From the NCBI RefSeq assembly GCF_030253575.1, contig NC_080569.1, forward strand, positions 13,223,501 through 13,287,500: a stretch of DNA of 64,000 nt, in the 5' to 3' direction. Positions 21,631-34,388 of this stretch are shown in pieces. Each line of letters starts with the position of its first letter. Positions within the stretch are counted from its first letter, which is position 1. This DNA comes from Rhododendron vialii (lineage: Eukaryota > Streptophyta > Magnoliopsida > Ericales > Ericaceae). Both the position numbers and the translations under genes were made by a program. The notes beneath the pieces were generated by a model. The model ran no database searches. It was not told the DNA's origin and saw only the letters and a list, made by a program, of their open reading frames with translations.

Positions 21631-24521
21631 AGAAGTCTCGGATGTATTGCAAACCAATACTGAATAGAAACAACCAATACTGAATAGAAACATATTAATT
21701 GTCACCATCATAAACAACAAATATTTTTCAAAGTATATGATCGTATACTAATCGCGAATATATAAACATCGGCAATGGCCTAATCAAAACCAACAAGTTG
21801 TTAAGGTTAGTAATATTTGCTCAAAAAAATGTTTACATTGGAATAATTAAACTTAATTATTAACCTCTTAGCAATTAATCAAACTTTGACCATTGGATAA
21901 CCAAAACTAGCAATCTTTTACCAATAATCAAATATAAACCTCACATTTTCTGAATTAAGTATACTCATCATTACACAAAAGCATCTCTCTCTCTCTCTCT
22001 ACAACGTTTTCAAAAAAAAATTTAAAAAACTATTTTTTCAGAATTTTTAAATTTTTTTCAAAAATGTTTTTACACAAAACTGTGTTTTTTCATTATCTGT
22101 TATTTAAATAAAAATGTATTTACAAAAAACTATTTTTTGTTTCAGAATTTTTTTTTATACAACTGTTTTTAACATAAACCATTTTTTCCCTAAACTGTTT
22201 TTAAAAATGTTATTTTTTTTCAAAAAAAGTATTCAAATTATTAGCACAATTTTTAGTTTCTAGTTTTTTTTTAGTTTGAAAAGGTGATGCAGAAAGTTTT
22301 GGTTACCCAGTTTTAGTTATGCTATTGTAAACTTTTACATTGCTAACCTTAGCAATGTCTAAAAAGGACATACATTCTCATTATAACTAGATTTTCAAAT
22401 CTAATTGATGTACCAAAAAATATTCCAAATCTAATTAAGATTAGAACAGGTTGCTCGTTAATACCTACCATATATGGGTAGAACCAAAACCAACTAATTA
22501 GGAAAAGAGATACTAATATAGTAAGTGACGGTCAAACAAGCTTCATAATATCATTAGACATATCTATACTTCCATATATACAATAAAAACATTGCAAAAA
22601 ATGTGTAGGCATAACAACAAAGCAACATCCATGACCGTGCGATTGAATTTTCATGTTAAGGTTGTAGCCATCAGATCATTTCTTTTTCAAACGATATAGA
22701 AAATATTTTTCTAATAAATCTACCTCTCTCCCTTAGTTTTTAGGCAATATATCCTTATTTTTTCACTTTTTTTTTTTACTCTAAAAGACACTTTGCCTAG
22801 GAAATCAACATTCACCAATAGTAAGCATTGAATTCGATGAGATGGCAATTTGAATAGTGCATGGGAGGGAGTTACACCAAAATAGTGTGGCAAGTTTGTT
22901 ATCCCCTTGAAGCGTGTTTACTTATGTGGCTCTTCAAATTTAGTTTTGTTTTGGTTTTGCTATCTTTTTTGAAGATGCTTGAAGTAAACTATAAAATCTA
23001 ACAAATTAAATTATACTTATAAGGGAACCTACAAAATTTTAAAATATTCAACTGATGATCACAAGTGTGTGATAGAATAAACTATTCTGAAATAAAAATT
23101 ATGCAATATTTGAATATCGAATTTTCTTTTTCTTGGAACCTCTCCAACATGTAATCGAAAATATTAAAAGATCTAAATAAAGGATTCATTCATGTAATTT
23201 TGAGATAAATTTATACTATGAATTATTGAGGGCTTTTTAGGAAATGACATCTCCTTAGGTAGATAGCTTAAAATCATAATATTTTTGCGACACATGGGTA
23301 GAATTGCCATCCCTGATTTGCTTTTCATATTTGTTAAGATTGGCTTTTGCTATTAAGAAATTAGTTAATGTGATATTTATTTCTGTATCTAACTTGTCAT
23401 CTTTGTTATTTCAAATTTTTATCGCATCTTTAGTTTGAGTTTTGAATAAAAACTATAGTACAAAGTAAGAAAATAGGAGAAGTAGTAACAAGAATTGAGG
23501 TACAATCATGTACTATACGGTAATAGCTGCGTGGAACTTTTAAATTTTAGAGAACGCCGAGTGCATTACACGTGCTTAGTCTAGACATGTGCTAAAAGGG
23601 AATACGCCTTTCTCTGTTATTGAGTGATTTTCATCACAATGGCAAATTCTTAATGAGAATTAAGGGTCTAATAAAGCTTACATCCACAGGATCCACTATA
23701 AGTTTATTGAAAGAAAAACTCATAAGAAAGTATTCCAAATTCTTGAAGTTATTTTCTCATAGTCGTTTATTGTCTAAAATCTAACGTTTTCTTAAGGAAA
23801 TTCAGCTCTATTAAATTACGTGCTCAGTCTCACATTTTTTTTTTTTTTTTTAGAATTTTGACTTTCCCTAGGCGATTAAGGAGATGCGCAATAATTACAA
23901 TCAAATTTGAAGGCATTGTTACCCCTTTTCCTCGGCATTGCTAATGGTAATGTTACCCCTTTTCCTTGGTGAATTTAATGTTAACCCTTTACTCTTGTAT
24001 TTAAATATGCTCCTAGTTATTTATAAGGAATTATTTCGACAAAACTAAAATTTTAAAACAGGAATAATTTTAGACATTCCCAAAAAAGAACAATATTTCG
24101 ACAAAACTAAATTTTAAAACAGGAATAATTTTAGACATTCCCAAATAAGAACAATATTATTTCCCCCCACATCCCCCTCCCATTTATGGAAGGAAAAACA
24201 AAAACAAAAACAAAAATGGAAAGAAAAGAAGTGCGATTAATTATAAGTCGTATGGGCATGCTAAGGTAGTACTGATGTACGTCGGTTAACCATACGGCCC
24301 CGCGTTATTGGCTACGCAGACCCAACGTAAAGTAACTGCATGACACGTGGATGAAAAAGAGTGTCAAAATGTTAAAAGCAGGAAGAATCTAGGAGAAATT
24401 TTTTGAAATTTTTTTTTTAAGTTGCAAAGAAAACAAGGCATTATGACTCACGTAATCGCGCCGTATACAAACGTGTGCACGTGCTATAGAGACATCATCC
24501 TATGTACTGCATGTAGTATGT
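21631..24521. other. AT-rich spacer upstream of the glucanase gene
   Basis: No gene was recognised over about 2.9 kb. A possible transposon at about 21770-22365 has AAGGTTAGTAATATT and, inverted, CATTGCTAAGGTTAGCAATG-like ends with poly-A/T-rich arms. A tandem duplication lies at 24036-24155. Long T and A runs are common. Confidence 0.45.
24036..24155. repeat. Tandem duplication, ~62-bp unit
   Basis: Two almost identical units run from TTTCGACAAAACTAAA through GGAATAATTTTAGACATTCC to AAGAACAATAT. Confidence 0.85.
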
Positions 24522-24531
24522 TATATATATA
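24522..24531 (+). promoter_or_regulatory. TATA box candidate of the glucanase gene
   Basis: TATATATATA lies about 125 bases upstream of the glucanase ATG at 24652, a suitable distance for a plant TATA box. Confidence 0.5.
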
Positions 24532-24651
24532 GCGTCCCAATTATAGACCATAAGGGCATCCGTGGCTGTTAGTTTAAGAGGTTGGGCTTCCCGAGGTAAA
24601 AAAGCGACGTCGGATCTCTTAATAGAGGAAGAAAAGAAGCAGCCAGCGGCA

Positions 24652-25221
24652 ATGGCTGCCAAGCTCTCTGCTCTCCTCTCCGCGCTTGTTTTGCTTCTCT
24701 CTCCTCTATCTTGTTGGTCTTCTTTCTCTCTCCCATTGTGTTCGTTCTTCAACGAATGCTGGTTTCAGTTGGTCCATTAGTTGTGTCCTTTTTCAAGTTT
24801 ACTCTTTCTGTTTGGTTGCTTAGGATGGTATTAACTTGAAGGGAAAAAATTGAAAGAAGAAGTTCAGATTCTTTGTGGGTTTTCTTAGGAACCTGAATTC
24901 GGGATTGATTGGGTGGGTTTAAAGTAGCTTATTAATTTTGTGTTTAAATGGGTGGGTTTTTGTTTTCTTTGGTTTTCTTGGTTCTCCAAGATTGAGGTTA
25001 CGCATATGATTCATATGAAGGATTCGGAGGAGTTTTTTTTTTTTTTTTTTTCCCTTTCCTTTGAAGCATATTCTTGGCAATCACTGCTAGTATACTATGA
25101 TGATTCTCTTCTCTATCTCAATGTCAGGGACATTGAAAGTGATCTTTCAGTTATACATACAGAGTGATCAGAATTCTGTAGTTTCTGGGTTTTCTGTGAA
25201 TCTGATTGAAATCCATGCGCT

Positions 25222-25282
<61 letters not shown>

Positions 25283-26853
25283 CCTTTTTGTTGTTAGTAT
25301 GCAATGCTGGAAGAGTAGAAGTCGTCTTGATTTTCTTTTATAGAAATCAAGTCATGTTTACTCTCCGGTCATTAATCATTCATTCTTGTCTTTTCTTACT
25401 TTTTGAGTTTTTTTTTTTGTAAAAACTGCTTAACTTTTGCTCTTCCCTTAAATTTTAGTATTGAATCCTTGATCTTCTTGACTCACTTTTTGACTATGTT
25501 CAACCTTCTTGACTTTTTCATCTCCTCTGAATTTGGAATGTGATCTTTGATACTAGTATTATTTTGTTTTTCTTGAACGGCTAATGTGGTTAACTCATTA
25601 TTTCCTATTCCCAATTCTGCTTTTCAGATTCAATCGTACCGACCCTGAGCCTGGGGATTGGAATCAACTACGGCCAGATTGCCGACAATCTCCCCCTTCC
25701 GGCCCAAGTCTTGACTCTCCTCAGATCCATAAACGTCAGCAGAGTCAAGCTCTACGACGCCGATCCAAACGTACTGAGCGCGTTCGCCAACTCAAACGTC
25801 GAATTCGTCATCAGTATCAGCAATGGCAACCTCCAAAACATGACCAGCGCCGTCAATGCCCAGAGCTGGATTCAACAGAGCGTTCAGCCATATATTTCCC
25901 AGACCAAAATCAGCTGCATCGTCGTAGGAAACGAGGTTTTAGGGGGCAACGACACCCAACTCATGTCTTACCTCCTCCCAGCAATGCAAGCCGTTTATAC
26001 TGCTCTCGGAAATCTTGGGCTGAGCAGTCAAGTATATGTAACGAGTGCCCATTCCCTGGCTATTCTAGCCAATTCCTTCCCTCCTTCCGCCGGGTCTTTT
26101 CTTCCGTCTATCGCTAGCTACATTCAGCCCATTCTCAGTTTCCATTCCCAAGCCAATTCGCCGTTTCTTATCAACGCATACCCATTTTTCGCCTATGCAG
26201 ATAACCCGGGTGAGGTACCACTAGACTATGTCCTTTTCGAGCCTAATAATGGGACAGTCGATCCGAGTACGAATTTGAACTATGACAATATGTTGTATGC
26301 TCAAATTGATGCCGTTTATTTCGCGATGAAAGCGATGGGGCATACGGATATCCCTATCAAGATTTCCGAGACCGGTTGGCCTTCAAAAGGGGATCCTAAT
26401 CAGGTAGGAGCAACGGTAGAGAACGCGGCGTTGTATAATGGGAATTTGTTGCAGCGTATACAGGAGAAGCAAGGTACTCCGGCGAATCCTACCGTCCCAA
26501 TTGATGTGTATGTTTTCGCACTTTTTAACGAGAATTTAAAGCCCGGTCCGACTTCAGAGAGGAATTATGGGCTCTATTATCCTAATGGTTCCCCTGTTTA
26601 TAACATTGGATTACAAGAAGGAGGAAATCTTCCGCAGTTAAACTACTCAGCTTCCAGCATAAATGTAAGAAACTCAATCCCATATTTGATTACTACTAAT
26701 GCCCCTTTCGCGATGTTTCTTATTCGATTTCTGTGAGTTAAAATGAAAACAGCGATTTGCCTAACGCGTTGTCGTTGCGAACTCTTTGCCTTGCAGGTGT
26801 TCTCTTATTTAAGTTTTCTGGTTTTGAACATAGCAGTCTTGTTATGTGCTTGA
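24652..26853 (+). CDS. GH17 glucan endo-1,3-beta-glucosidase, GPI-anchored type
   Basis: Exons are 24652 to about 24712, 25628-26664 and 26797-26853, giving about 384 residues. The start gives a signal peptide, MAAKLSALLSALVLLLSPLS. The GH17 barrel starts with GIGINYGQIADNLP. The acid/base Glu is in VVGNE (near residue 123) and the nucleophile Glu in ISETGWPS (near 268). FALFNENLKPGP and the YGLYYPNGSPVYNIG end are also family hallmarks. It cleaves callose in cell walls and at plasmodesmata. The last intron has a strong donor AAT|GTAAGA and acceptor TTGCAG. Exon 3 encodes VFSYLSFLVLNIAVLLCA, a hydrophobic tail fitting a GPI signal. No CBM43/X8 domain is present. The donor of intron 1 is unclear: T|GTTGGT at 24713 and T|GTTCGT at 24740 both keep frame but are weak. 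The best Arabidopsis match in context is At2g27500. Confidence 0.92.
25225..25280. repeat. (CT)n microsatellite in glucanase intron 1
   Basis: About 27 CT units lie inside the first intron, 350 bases before exon 2. Confidence 0.9.
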
Positions 26854-28029
26854 ACCTGGAAATCCGTGGTCAAAAAATTTAAACAGGGGATGGGGAAAAA
26901 AGGAGTGGCTCATGGGTTTCGTTGATATTTTCTCCCTATAGCTGAAGGAGACATAACAAAGGTGAGAAATTCAATTCTTTTTCTTCTTTTTAATTTTTTT
27001 GATTTGACATTTTTTTCTTCTTCTCCCAAAGTGGAAACCGGCCTATGCATGGTGGCAGCAGGCCGTAGCCGTAAAACCCTTCCAAGAGTTCCCACCTAGT
27101 GGAAAATAAAACTATCTAGTGGAGGCTATTCGTCCGTTAGTCTTGGATACGCGTCAATTCCTTGCTTAGAATTTAGATTTGAATGATCCAGCCTATGCCA
27201 CCCATATGTATCTACTTCAATCCCTATTTTGGAGTTTAAGTGTTAAACGGCTCCGGTATTTTTATAACTTGGTATTCGGCCCACTAGACCGACAAATTGG
27301 GTAGATCATTCCACCATTCACGAGCAATGGAGACCAATTAAAATTAGGAGGTATATGAAGCCCCGTATGGACTGACCCAAGACGAGAATTTGTTTATTAG
27401 AAGATACGATAAGGGTCTCCATCCTTTTTACGTCCACTTTCAATCATGCATTTGAATCTCAACACTTTGAACAAAATTCTTGTTGTCTTCACCTTCACAA
27501 AAGTCCATATTGGCTTCTATCAGGTGGAGAACCCACAATCACAGTCCATCTTTCGGCAGGCAGCCCTCATCTTCTGGCCTCCCGATTATTTATTTGAAAT
27601 ACTACTTGTCAAAATTTGAAAGCCATCAGAATTGTCTTTTGGTCCCATAAAGATGCCGTCTCATCTTATTTAATCTCTTCCCAAAGGGCATATACACACA
27701 GCGTCACTCTTGAAAGTGAAGTTTTTTGTAAAGTAGTGCTATTAGGCTAATGGGTTGCTTGTCAACAATTTTAACTATACACTCAACTCATTTTCGTAGC
27801 AATTATTTATTGCAGTCCGGAGGGAGACGTTTACGATATTATAGCACTTCAATCTTGTTTGCAGTTATTAAAAATACGTACTTATGATGATTGGATTCAA
27901 TTGGACAATAAATTATCATCTAATACTTGCCACCGGATACTTATTGACAATAACTATCCGGTGGGAAGTATCGCTCACATATCTCGCGTCAGTTGTCCCT
28001 AATTTAATTCTATGTCAAACTTATCAATT
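26854..28029. other. Glucanase 3' region and spacer
   Basis: It holds the unresolved glucanase 3'UTR and otherwise no recognised gene. A near-perfect 35-nt palindrome lies at 27930-27964 (CCACCGGATA ... TATCCGGTGG). Confidence 0.5.
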
Positions 28030-28203
28030 CCACACTTCTTCTTTTTTTCTGTAACCGAGTGTCCCGGTCAACTTACGAGTTTGTCGACGAATCTTGGAGC
28101 CTAACCAGACAAACTTCAATGGACCGTTTTCTATGGCGGTGGGAGTCGAACCTGTGAGCTCAGAGAGCAAGTCTCTTACTTGCTGTCATGTTCCCACTCG
28201 ATC
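28030..28203 (-). mobile_element. tRNA-derived SINE-like element
   Basis: On the minus strand the head GGGGTTGATCGAGTGGG (28203-28187) contains an A-box-like TGATCGAGTGG. GGTTCGACTCC lies about 30 bases further and matches the pol III B box. The tail ends with an A-rich AGAAAAAAAGAAG. The head-to-tail length is ~170 bp. No clear target duplication was found. Confidence 0.55.
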
Positions 28204-28920
28204 AACCCCATAAGGTTATTAATTTCACGCTTACATACATAATCTGAAATCAGTACATATGGTGGGTCTTTTCTTCTTTTTGTGGAAAATAGCAAATTAT
28301 AATCCTGGACCATGCTAGAGTTGGGTTCTTTGCCTTTAGAGCACATCCATAAAGTTGGAAAAAAAAAGGGGAAAAGATCCAAGTTGTTTCTTTGCAAAAT
28401 ATCTCCCATACCCTTTCTATGTCCAAAAATTTAGCCTGCAGAATCCCACTTTTTGTTGTGTGAGCTAGAATTGCCGCTAAACGTGTAAACGTCAACTGAT
28501 GCTCATCCCAGAAAGTTTAACCTTTAGCTTGTGCCTCTCAACATCATAGAGCCCATGTTTTTACCCCTCTAAGAGGATTCTTGCATCAGCATTGGCCCAG
28601 AGATGATAGATAGGATTGACAGATAGATAATATCATCCATTATACTCAGAAAAAATGGACTTTTATTTTCTACCGCAGTTTTTGAAAAAACACTAGTTGG
28701 TGAAACAACCTAATTTGCTGGTGTACCCACTTGTTGAAAGTGGACCCATATTTTCTTGTCCCAACTACATTGGCCATGGGGATTTAGGTGATCTAATTTT
28801 TCCTGCTTCATTGGGGATTTAGGTGAATCTAATTTTTCCTGCTTCATTAAATCTAACACTAAACTTATGGAGTATTTCGCTCAGCATTGTACACTTGGCA
28901 CGTTTTGCCAAGTACAACCA
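28204..28920. other. Spacer
   Basis: No gene was recognised. A short direct repeat, GGGGATTTAGGTGA-TCTAATTTTTCCTGCTTCATT, occurs twice at 28775-28850. Confidence 0.45.
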
Positions 28921-29426
28921 TAGGACTGTAAACGAGCCGAGCCAAGTTTTGTTTTGTTCGAGCTCGGCTCAACTATAAATGAGCCAAGCCCTTAATGATT
29001 CAAGCCTGATTTATTTACTAAACGAGCCGAGCCTAGCCTACTTTTTCGAGCCGAGTTTTGGAGTGTTAAGCTTGGCTTGTTCACTAAATGAGTTGAGCCC
29101 AAAACTCGAATTCGAGATCGTGCTTGGCTCGTTTATGAAACGAGTCGAGCCAAGCCGTAGGACTGTAAACGAGCCAAGCCAAGTTTTATTTTGTTTGAGC
29201 TCGGCTCGACTGTAAACGAGCCAAGGCCTTAATGATTCAAGCCTGATTTATTTACTAAACGAGCCGAGCCTACTTTTTTTGGAGCCGAGCTTTGGAGTGT
29301 TAAGCTCGGCTTGTTCACTAAATGAGTTGAGCCCAAAACTCGAATTCGAGATCTGTGCTTGGCTCGTTTACGAAACGAGCCGAGCCGAGCCCTAACGAGC
29401 CGAACCTCAGTTTGTTTGCAGCCCTA
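28921..29426. mobile_element. hAT-like element of the GAGCC family with tandem 5' part
   Basis: The left end TAGGACTGTAAACGAGCC and right end (inward TAGGGCTGCAAACAAACTGA) are imperfect terminal repeats. The element is packed with GAGCCGAGCC/GGCTCG motifs. A 237-bp unit beginning TAGGACTGTAAACGAGCC occurs at 28921 and again at 29158, so the left terminus is present twice. No flanking 8-bp duplication is evident. A relative lies at 43556-44260. Confidence 0.6.
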
Positions 29427-30412
29427 ACACCCGTATATGTATACTTGCATACATATTATATGATGATCAATATTCTACTATTTTGCATAAACCAAAGTAT
29501 TGTTGAAGTTGTATATAAGAGTATTTTTCTGGGGAATTTCTATATTGCATTCTTTGAGATTTTAGTTTTGCATCATAATATGTTGATCATGTTTGGGGTT
29601 TTAAACTTTGGCAACCCCTAAAAGAAAATCTTGGTTCCGCTTCTGCTGAAAAATAGTTTTGTACCCCATTTACCCCTCCTGGTCTCTAGTCATTTAGACC
29701 CGCCACTGGGGACTAAATTGTCTGGTAGGAGTCTTCTCTTGTAATTTTCCCCAGATGGGTTTACAAGCTCTTTTGCTTTGGCATACTTAAGTTTTACCTT
29801 AAGGTTGTTTCTGCTACCAAATTACTCCAATGTGGAACTAATTATGTTTATATGCAGGGAGTCAACGACGGGCCGGAGAGCTTTCTTCATGATCATCATT
29901 CCCTGTTACGTTACGCTTAATCTTTCATCCCACCAAAGTCAGATCCGGGGAATTTTGTCTTTTCTTTTCACCATTATTAGTAGTAGTATTACTTTGACAA
30001 ACGATTAGACAGTAGAGGGTATTTTCATTTTTAAAGTTTGAAATAGTAGTAGTTAGTTAATAAAGTGAAATTACGGTGGAATTACCCACGATTACATTAT
30101 TATTCTTTAAAATACGTCGATTTATGGATAATTATATAGTTCAGTGCAGATTATACCTTAGAATTTTTTTTTTCTATTGGCTAGGCATTCGTTCCAATTT
30201 CTCATGGTTCTATCTTGTATAGTGAAAGCTTTACCACCACTGCCTTTATATTTATTGTTTGATCTCTATTTCTGAATATCGTTCAGATAAAAAAGTTTTA
30301 CTACCCACGTCTCACAAGGGATGGATGTTCCAATTTTGCTGACATTTCTGGTTCGCATTGTGCTGTTGTTTCTTTGGAATCGTTTATCTGTGTTGTATAA
30401 CTTTGGTTAGAG
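29427..30412. other. Spacer
   Basis: AT-rich, no gene recognised. AATCTTGGTTCCGCTTCTGC near 29626-29645 resembles the inverted end of common plant elements that start with a GCGGAACCAAGATT-like motif. Confidence 0.4.
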
Positions 30413-30578
30413 ATTAAATTCTTTACACCGCCAGTGTAAACATTTGTTTTCTCCAAATCAATTATATTGTGTCACATCGTCAAAACAGCGGTCCCAATTA
30501 TTTGAACACGGTGACGTGGCGCAATGTAATTAATTTGGAGGAAACAAATGCTAATACCAAGAAATTTATCTCCTTTGG
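30413..30578. mobile_element. Foldback MITE
   Basis: AGTGTAAACATTTGTTTTCTCCAAATCAATTA (within 30440-30470) pairs with the inverted TTAATTTGGAGGAAACAAATGC (30530-30552). Both outer flanks extend to an AAATTTCTT-like match. It is about 165 bp and non-coding. Confidence 0.65.
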
Positions 30579-33500
30579 TTATACTGTCTGTTTGAATTAT
30601 ATTATCTTCTACTGATTTCTAGACTTGCTCACAACACCACAAATTTTGAGATAGAAGTTGGAGGTTTCAGGTTTATTTGTCAACTTTTGACAATGAACTC
30701 ACAGAAAGATACGAGATATAATTGGGCTTTCGCTTTTGTGATTTACTTTCTCGGATAGTAATCTATTTGTCAGAAAGATAAATAAACAAATATGCAAAGA
30801 AAATATTCCTGATTCATTACTGATACAAGCGGGAATATGATCCATGCATGTCGCTTTAGTTATACTCCAGCACTATACAAATCTAAGGTCCAAAGTCTCC
30901 AAACCTAAGTCAAATTAATTAGCGAACAAGAGCGGTAGCGCATGAAAGTGTCTTTGGAACACATCCCAATCTGCTAAGATTTACAAGAGCGAGGATCGAG
31001 AGCGCAAACGCAAAGCATTTTGAAGGATTACGTGATTAAAGTTCCAAACGAAATAACCATGATTCTGTTTTCAAGATTTTACAGGGGCACTTTTTATATG
31101 ATGATTGTGATGTGGTGGAAGATTTGTCTCGGTGAAAAGCAGGTTCCTACTTCTTCACAAACTAGTAAATTAATAGGAGAGTATCCCATAGACTGGGGGG
31201 ATCGCAGTGCTCAATGCGCATGACGCAGAAGGTGGTGGTGTTTCACCTTCCTCCATGTGAGATGCTCTGTTTTCAATCTCAATCCATGTGCGCTACCGCC
31301 TACCTGTACGGAAACCAGCAATTCCATTGATTCTTGATCCTCTCTCTCTCTCTCTGATAATGCCAGTGCAAGCATCAACCAGGAACCATGTCCTTTTTCA
31401 AATTGTTAAAACTAAGTATTGAACTACTGTAAGGTTAAAACGAAGTTTACAAGTATGTGCAAGTGTATGAAAATAGTATCTTGGGTCTCTGGTGGCCTTT
31501 GTTGTTGTGTCTTTAGTTCGTTTAATATGACAATATGTCTGAATCCTTTTCAAAATTAATAAATTTCTTTTGCCGAGGGAAAAAAAAGGAGGTAAAAATC
31601 AGAAAGACCCCCTCATCTACGTCACAATATCGCTTAACACCACTTATCTTTAAACCAGGTCGAGGAGACCCCACCATCTATGATGCTATCACTTAACACC
31701 CTTCCGTCAATATTCCGTCCAATATTTGGATGGAAAGTGGTCACATGACCCATGTGACTTAAAAAAAACTATTTTGTGTCAAATATGCCCTCCAAAATGG
31801 AGGGAGAATTTCCCTTTATTTCTACAGGAGAATACGGGCATGTTTGGTTACTTTCATTTTTGCATTTTTGGTGTTGGGCAACTTCATTCTACAATCCATT
31901 CTCAGAAAATGAGTTCACCGAATTGTGGTTCAGAGACAAGAAGCCAAAAAGAGGCTTGGAAGTCCCCTTTTTTTTTTTATTGGCTCAGCATAACATTGGT
32001 GGAATGGGCCCGTTTGCATTTTTCTTACCAATCCATGATAATCTTAAACGATCAGTTAGGTCGATTGTATTGCTGCAATGATTAGTTGGCAATAGCTATG
32101 ATTTAGATAAGAAAAGACAAACAAGATATATATGGAACACATGAAGTTTCTTCTTGTTGTTTTTCATGATATCCCCAAAGAAAACTTGAATGCAAAACAC
32201 ACAGAAAAAACTCAAAACGCGGATACCCCATGAAGAAGTTTCCTACACGAACGAACATCTCAAGTCTCAGCCAACTAAAAAATGTACATTTTCCATTAAA
32301 AATCATGATTCATCATTACTGATCATTCTCTCTTTTCCCACTTATGGTGTTGTGATCATAATCTAAATAATTATGGTGTTGTTACTCGCCACTGGCCGGC
32401 CAGTATAGTCATTGTCTCTGCCATCATCATTTGGCAAATTAATTCTCACACATTTTATGCTTTTCTCCTACCACTAGCTATCTAAGGTTTACCCTCACTA
32501 ATTCATCATTGTTCGAAGTGCCATTTACTTAGATGCAACTATACATAGCTTTGTAATTTCTGCAGAGCCGGCATCAGAGTAAGCCCCACAAAGACTTCGG
32601 GTATGGGCAACCCCCACCATGGGACAATAAAAATGTGTAAGAAGAATTTGTTTTCTTCGAAATGAATTGTGCGAATCATAAAGCACTATAACCAGAGTTA
32701 CATTTGATTTTTGTTTTTTGATGTAATTCAAGTTCAGAAGCACAAATGTAACCTTAGTTTTTTTTTTTGACTCGTATGTTTTTTAAAATTTTTTAGGAGT
32801 TAATAATAAGTGGCAACCAAACTTAGGGTCGGACTTGGACAATCCAAACATCGGAGCCGGCATTCAATTTCTGTACCTTGGTTTCGCATTTAAGTCTTGT
32901 GCCTTTGACCACAAGATCAAAACTATGTTCTTAACGATTGGATTTCTTAGAGCATCCACATCTCACTCTCCATTCTTCTTCTGCCGCTAGATTAGAGAGC
33001 AAAAGACTGAAAACCTCTCTGCACCACGCTTGTGGACTTCGTCGCTACTTTACAAAATTTTAATTTTGCTACAGTACCTCGTTAGAAGAAAAGAGGCACT
33101 GTTCACTTTCTCTCCATTAAAATACAATTTCAGTATTCGTGTCAACAAACCCACCGGTGAAGGGGCTGACAAACCCACTGGGAATGCTCTGTAAACATGT
33201 ACGAAACCATTTTAAAAAAGATTTGAATATTTAGTTGAAGGGTAGAGAGCGAAAATAAAGAGTTTGATGCAGTAGACATTTTAAAAATGGATAGCTAAAG
33301 TAATAAAGTGGTTTTTCTCTCTCTAATTTGGTCCAAAATTTAGAGAGACCGGTGCGAATGCTCTTAAAACTTTCGACCAAGACACGATTCTCACGACTTC
33401 GAGCATATCATGTATATCTCTACGACTTTATTGGCTTTCAGGTTTTACTTGCATGGGCTGGTTAATTAAGTTGTGTTTTCAAGTATGGGCTTTGTTTCCT

Positions 33501-34388
33501 AGTTGTGTTTTCATCGAAACGAGTAGTTCTTTGAGATCAATCATGACGTCGACAGAGCCAATGACCCCACTAACGAACAATCCAAACAGATGATCAAAAA
33601 AAACCAATCCAAACAAGAATGGCGAGTTGGAACCCCCGAATGCTCCAAAGAAAGCGGCGCAGGAAAAGTACAAAAACATGGCGGCAACGAGTCGGTCACT
33701 GCAGGAGATTCAGGGCCCCAAATATGGAAGGGGTGGTTCGAAGTCCGCACGTAGAGACAACTGGGACAAACCCCGGTCTCGCCGTGAAGATGAGCCACAA
33801 AGATCACATAGGCAGTCTAAGAGTATTCTGAGACTTGTAGGGAAGTCCCGAGAGAAAAGAGCGTTTTCCAACACTACGCGGATTTATTCCCGGGCAGAAA
33901 CTGTAAGCCTAAATCCACCACAATCTACCTATTTACCAGTTGGATTCTTTACTCTCAAAGACACCCGAAACGCAACCCACAAGACAGACCCTTCATCTGT
34001 GCTGTGTTATCTTCAGAATCGGCTAAAAAAAACCAGTGGCTAGCATTCTAGTTATTAATTGAAAAAGAGCACTAATGTGTGGGCCGAAATTCGGCCCAAA
34101 GAACATCTGATGCAGCTAGACTACTACATATAGTAGCAGAGTCCCCTCTATCAGACAGCCAGAGCCTAGAAATATGGCTGATCCAAGGTTCGGAACAAGG
34201 ATTCGTAATGCTGAATAAACACACAAACTGCATCTCTCTCCATTCATATCCTTCGATCTATTCATATGTACCAAAAAATAAATAAATAAAAAATCCTTCT
34301 ATACATTGAAAATATTGCTTCAATCAGACAAATGCAAAGCAAAAACCAAACCATTAGACAACTACGAGGTTGACATGTCACAAGTTCT
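30579..34388. other. Intergenic spacer between glucanase and CML48-like gene
   Basis: About 3.8 kb with no gene that I can support. Open frames of up to 138 codons around 33540-34043 occur on both strands, have no recognised homology and lack splice-coherent extensions. The right end should contain the 3'UTR of the CML48-like gene. Confidence 0.5.

Noticed and set aside
25584..26117. 177-codon frame overlapping the glucanase exon
   Set aside because: It is out of frame with the GH17 domain, which has all its family motifs; a shadow frame.
28187..28203. tRNA gene from A- and B-box matches
   Set aside because: The cloverleaf cannot be completed; the boxes fit a SINE head instead.
33541..34043. 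Overlapping frames on both strands up to 138 codons
   Set aside because: No recognised domain, non-ATG start for the longest frame, and no splice-consistent extension.
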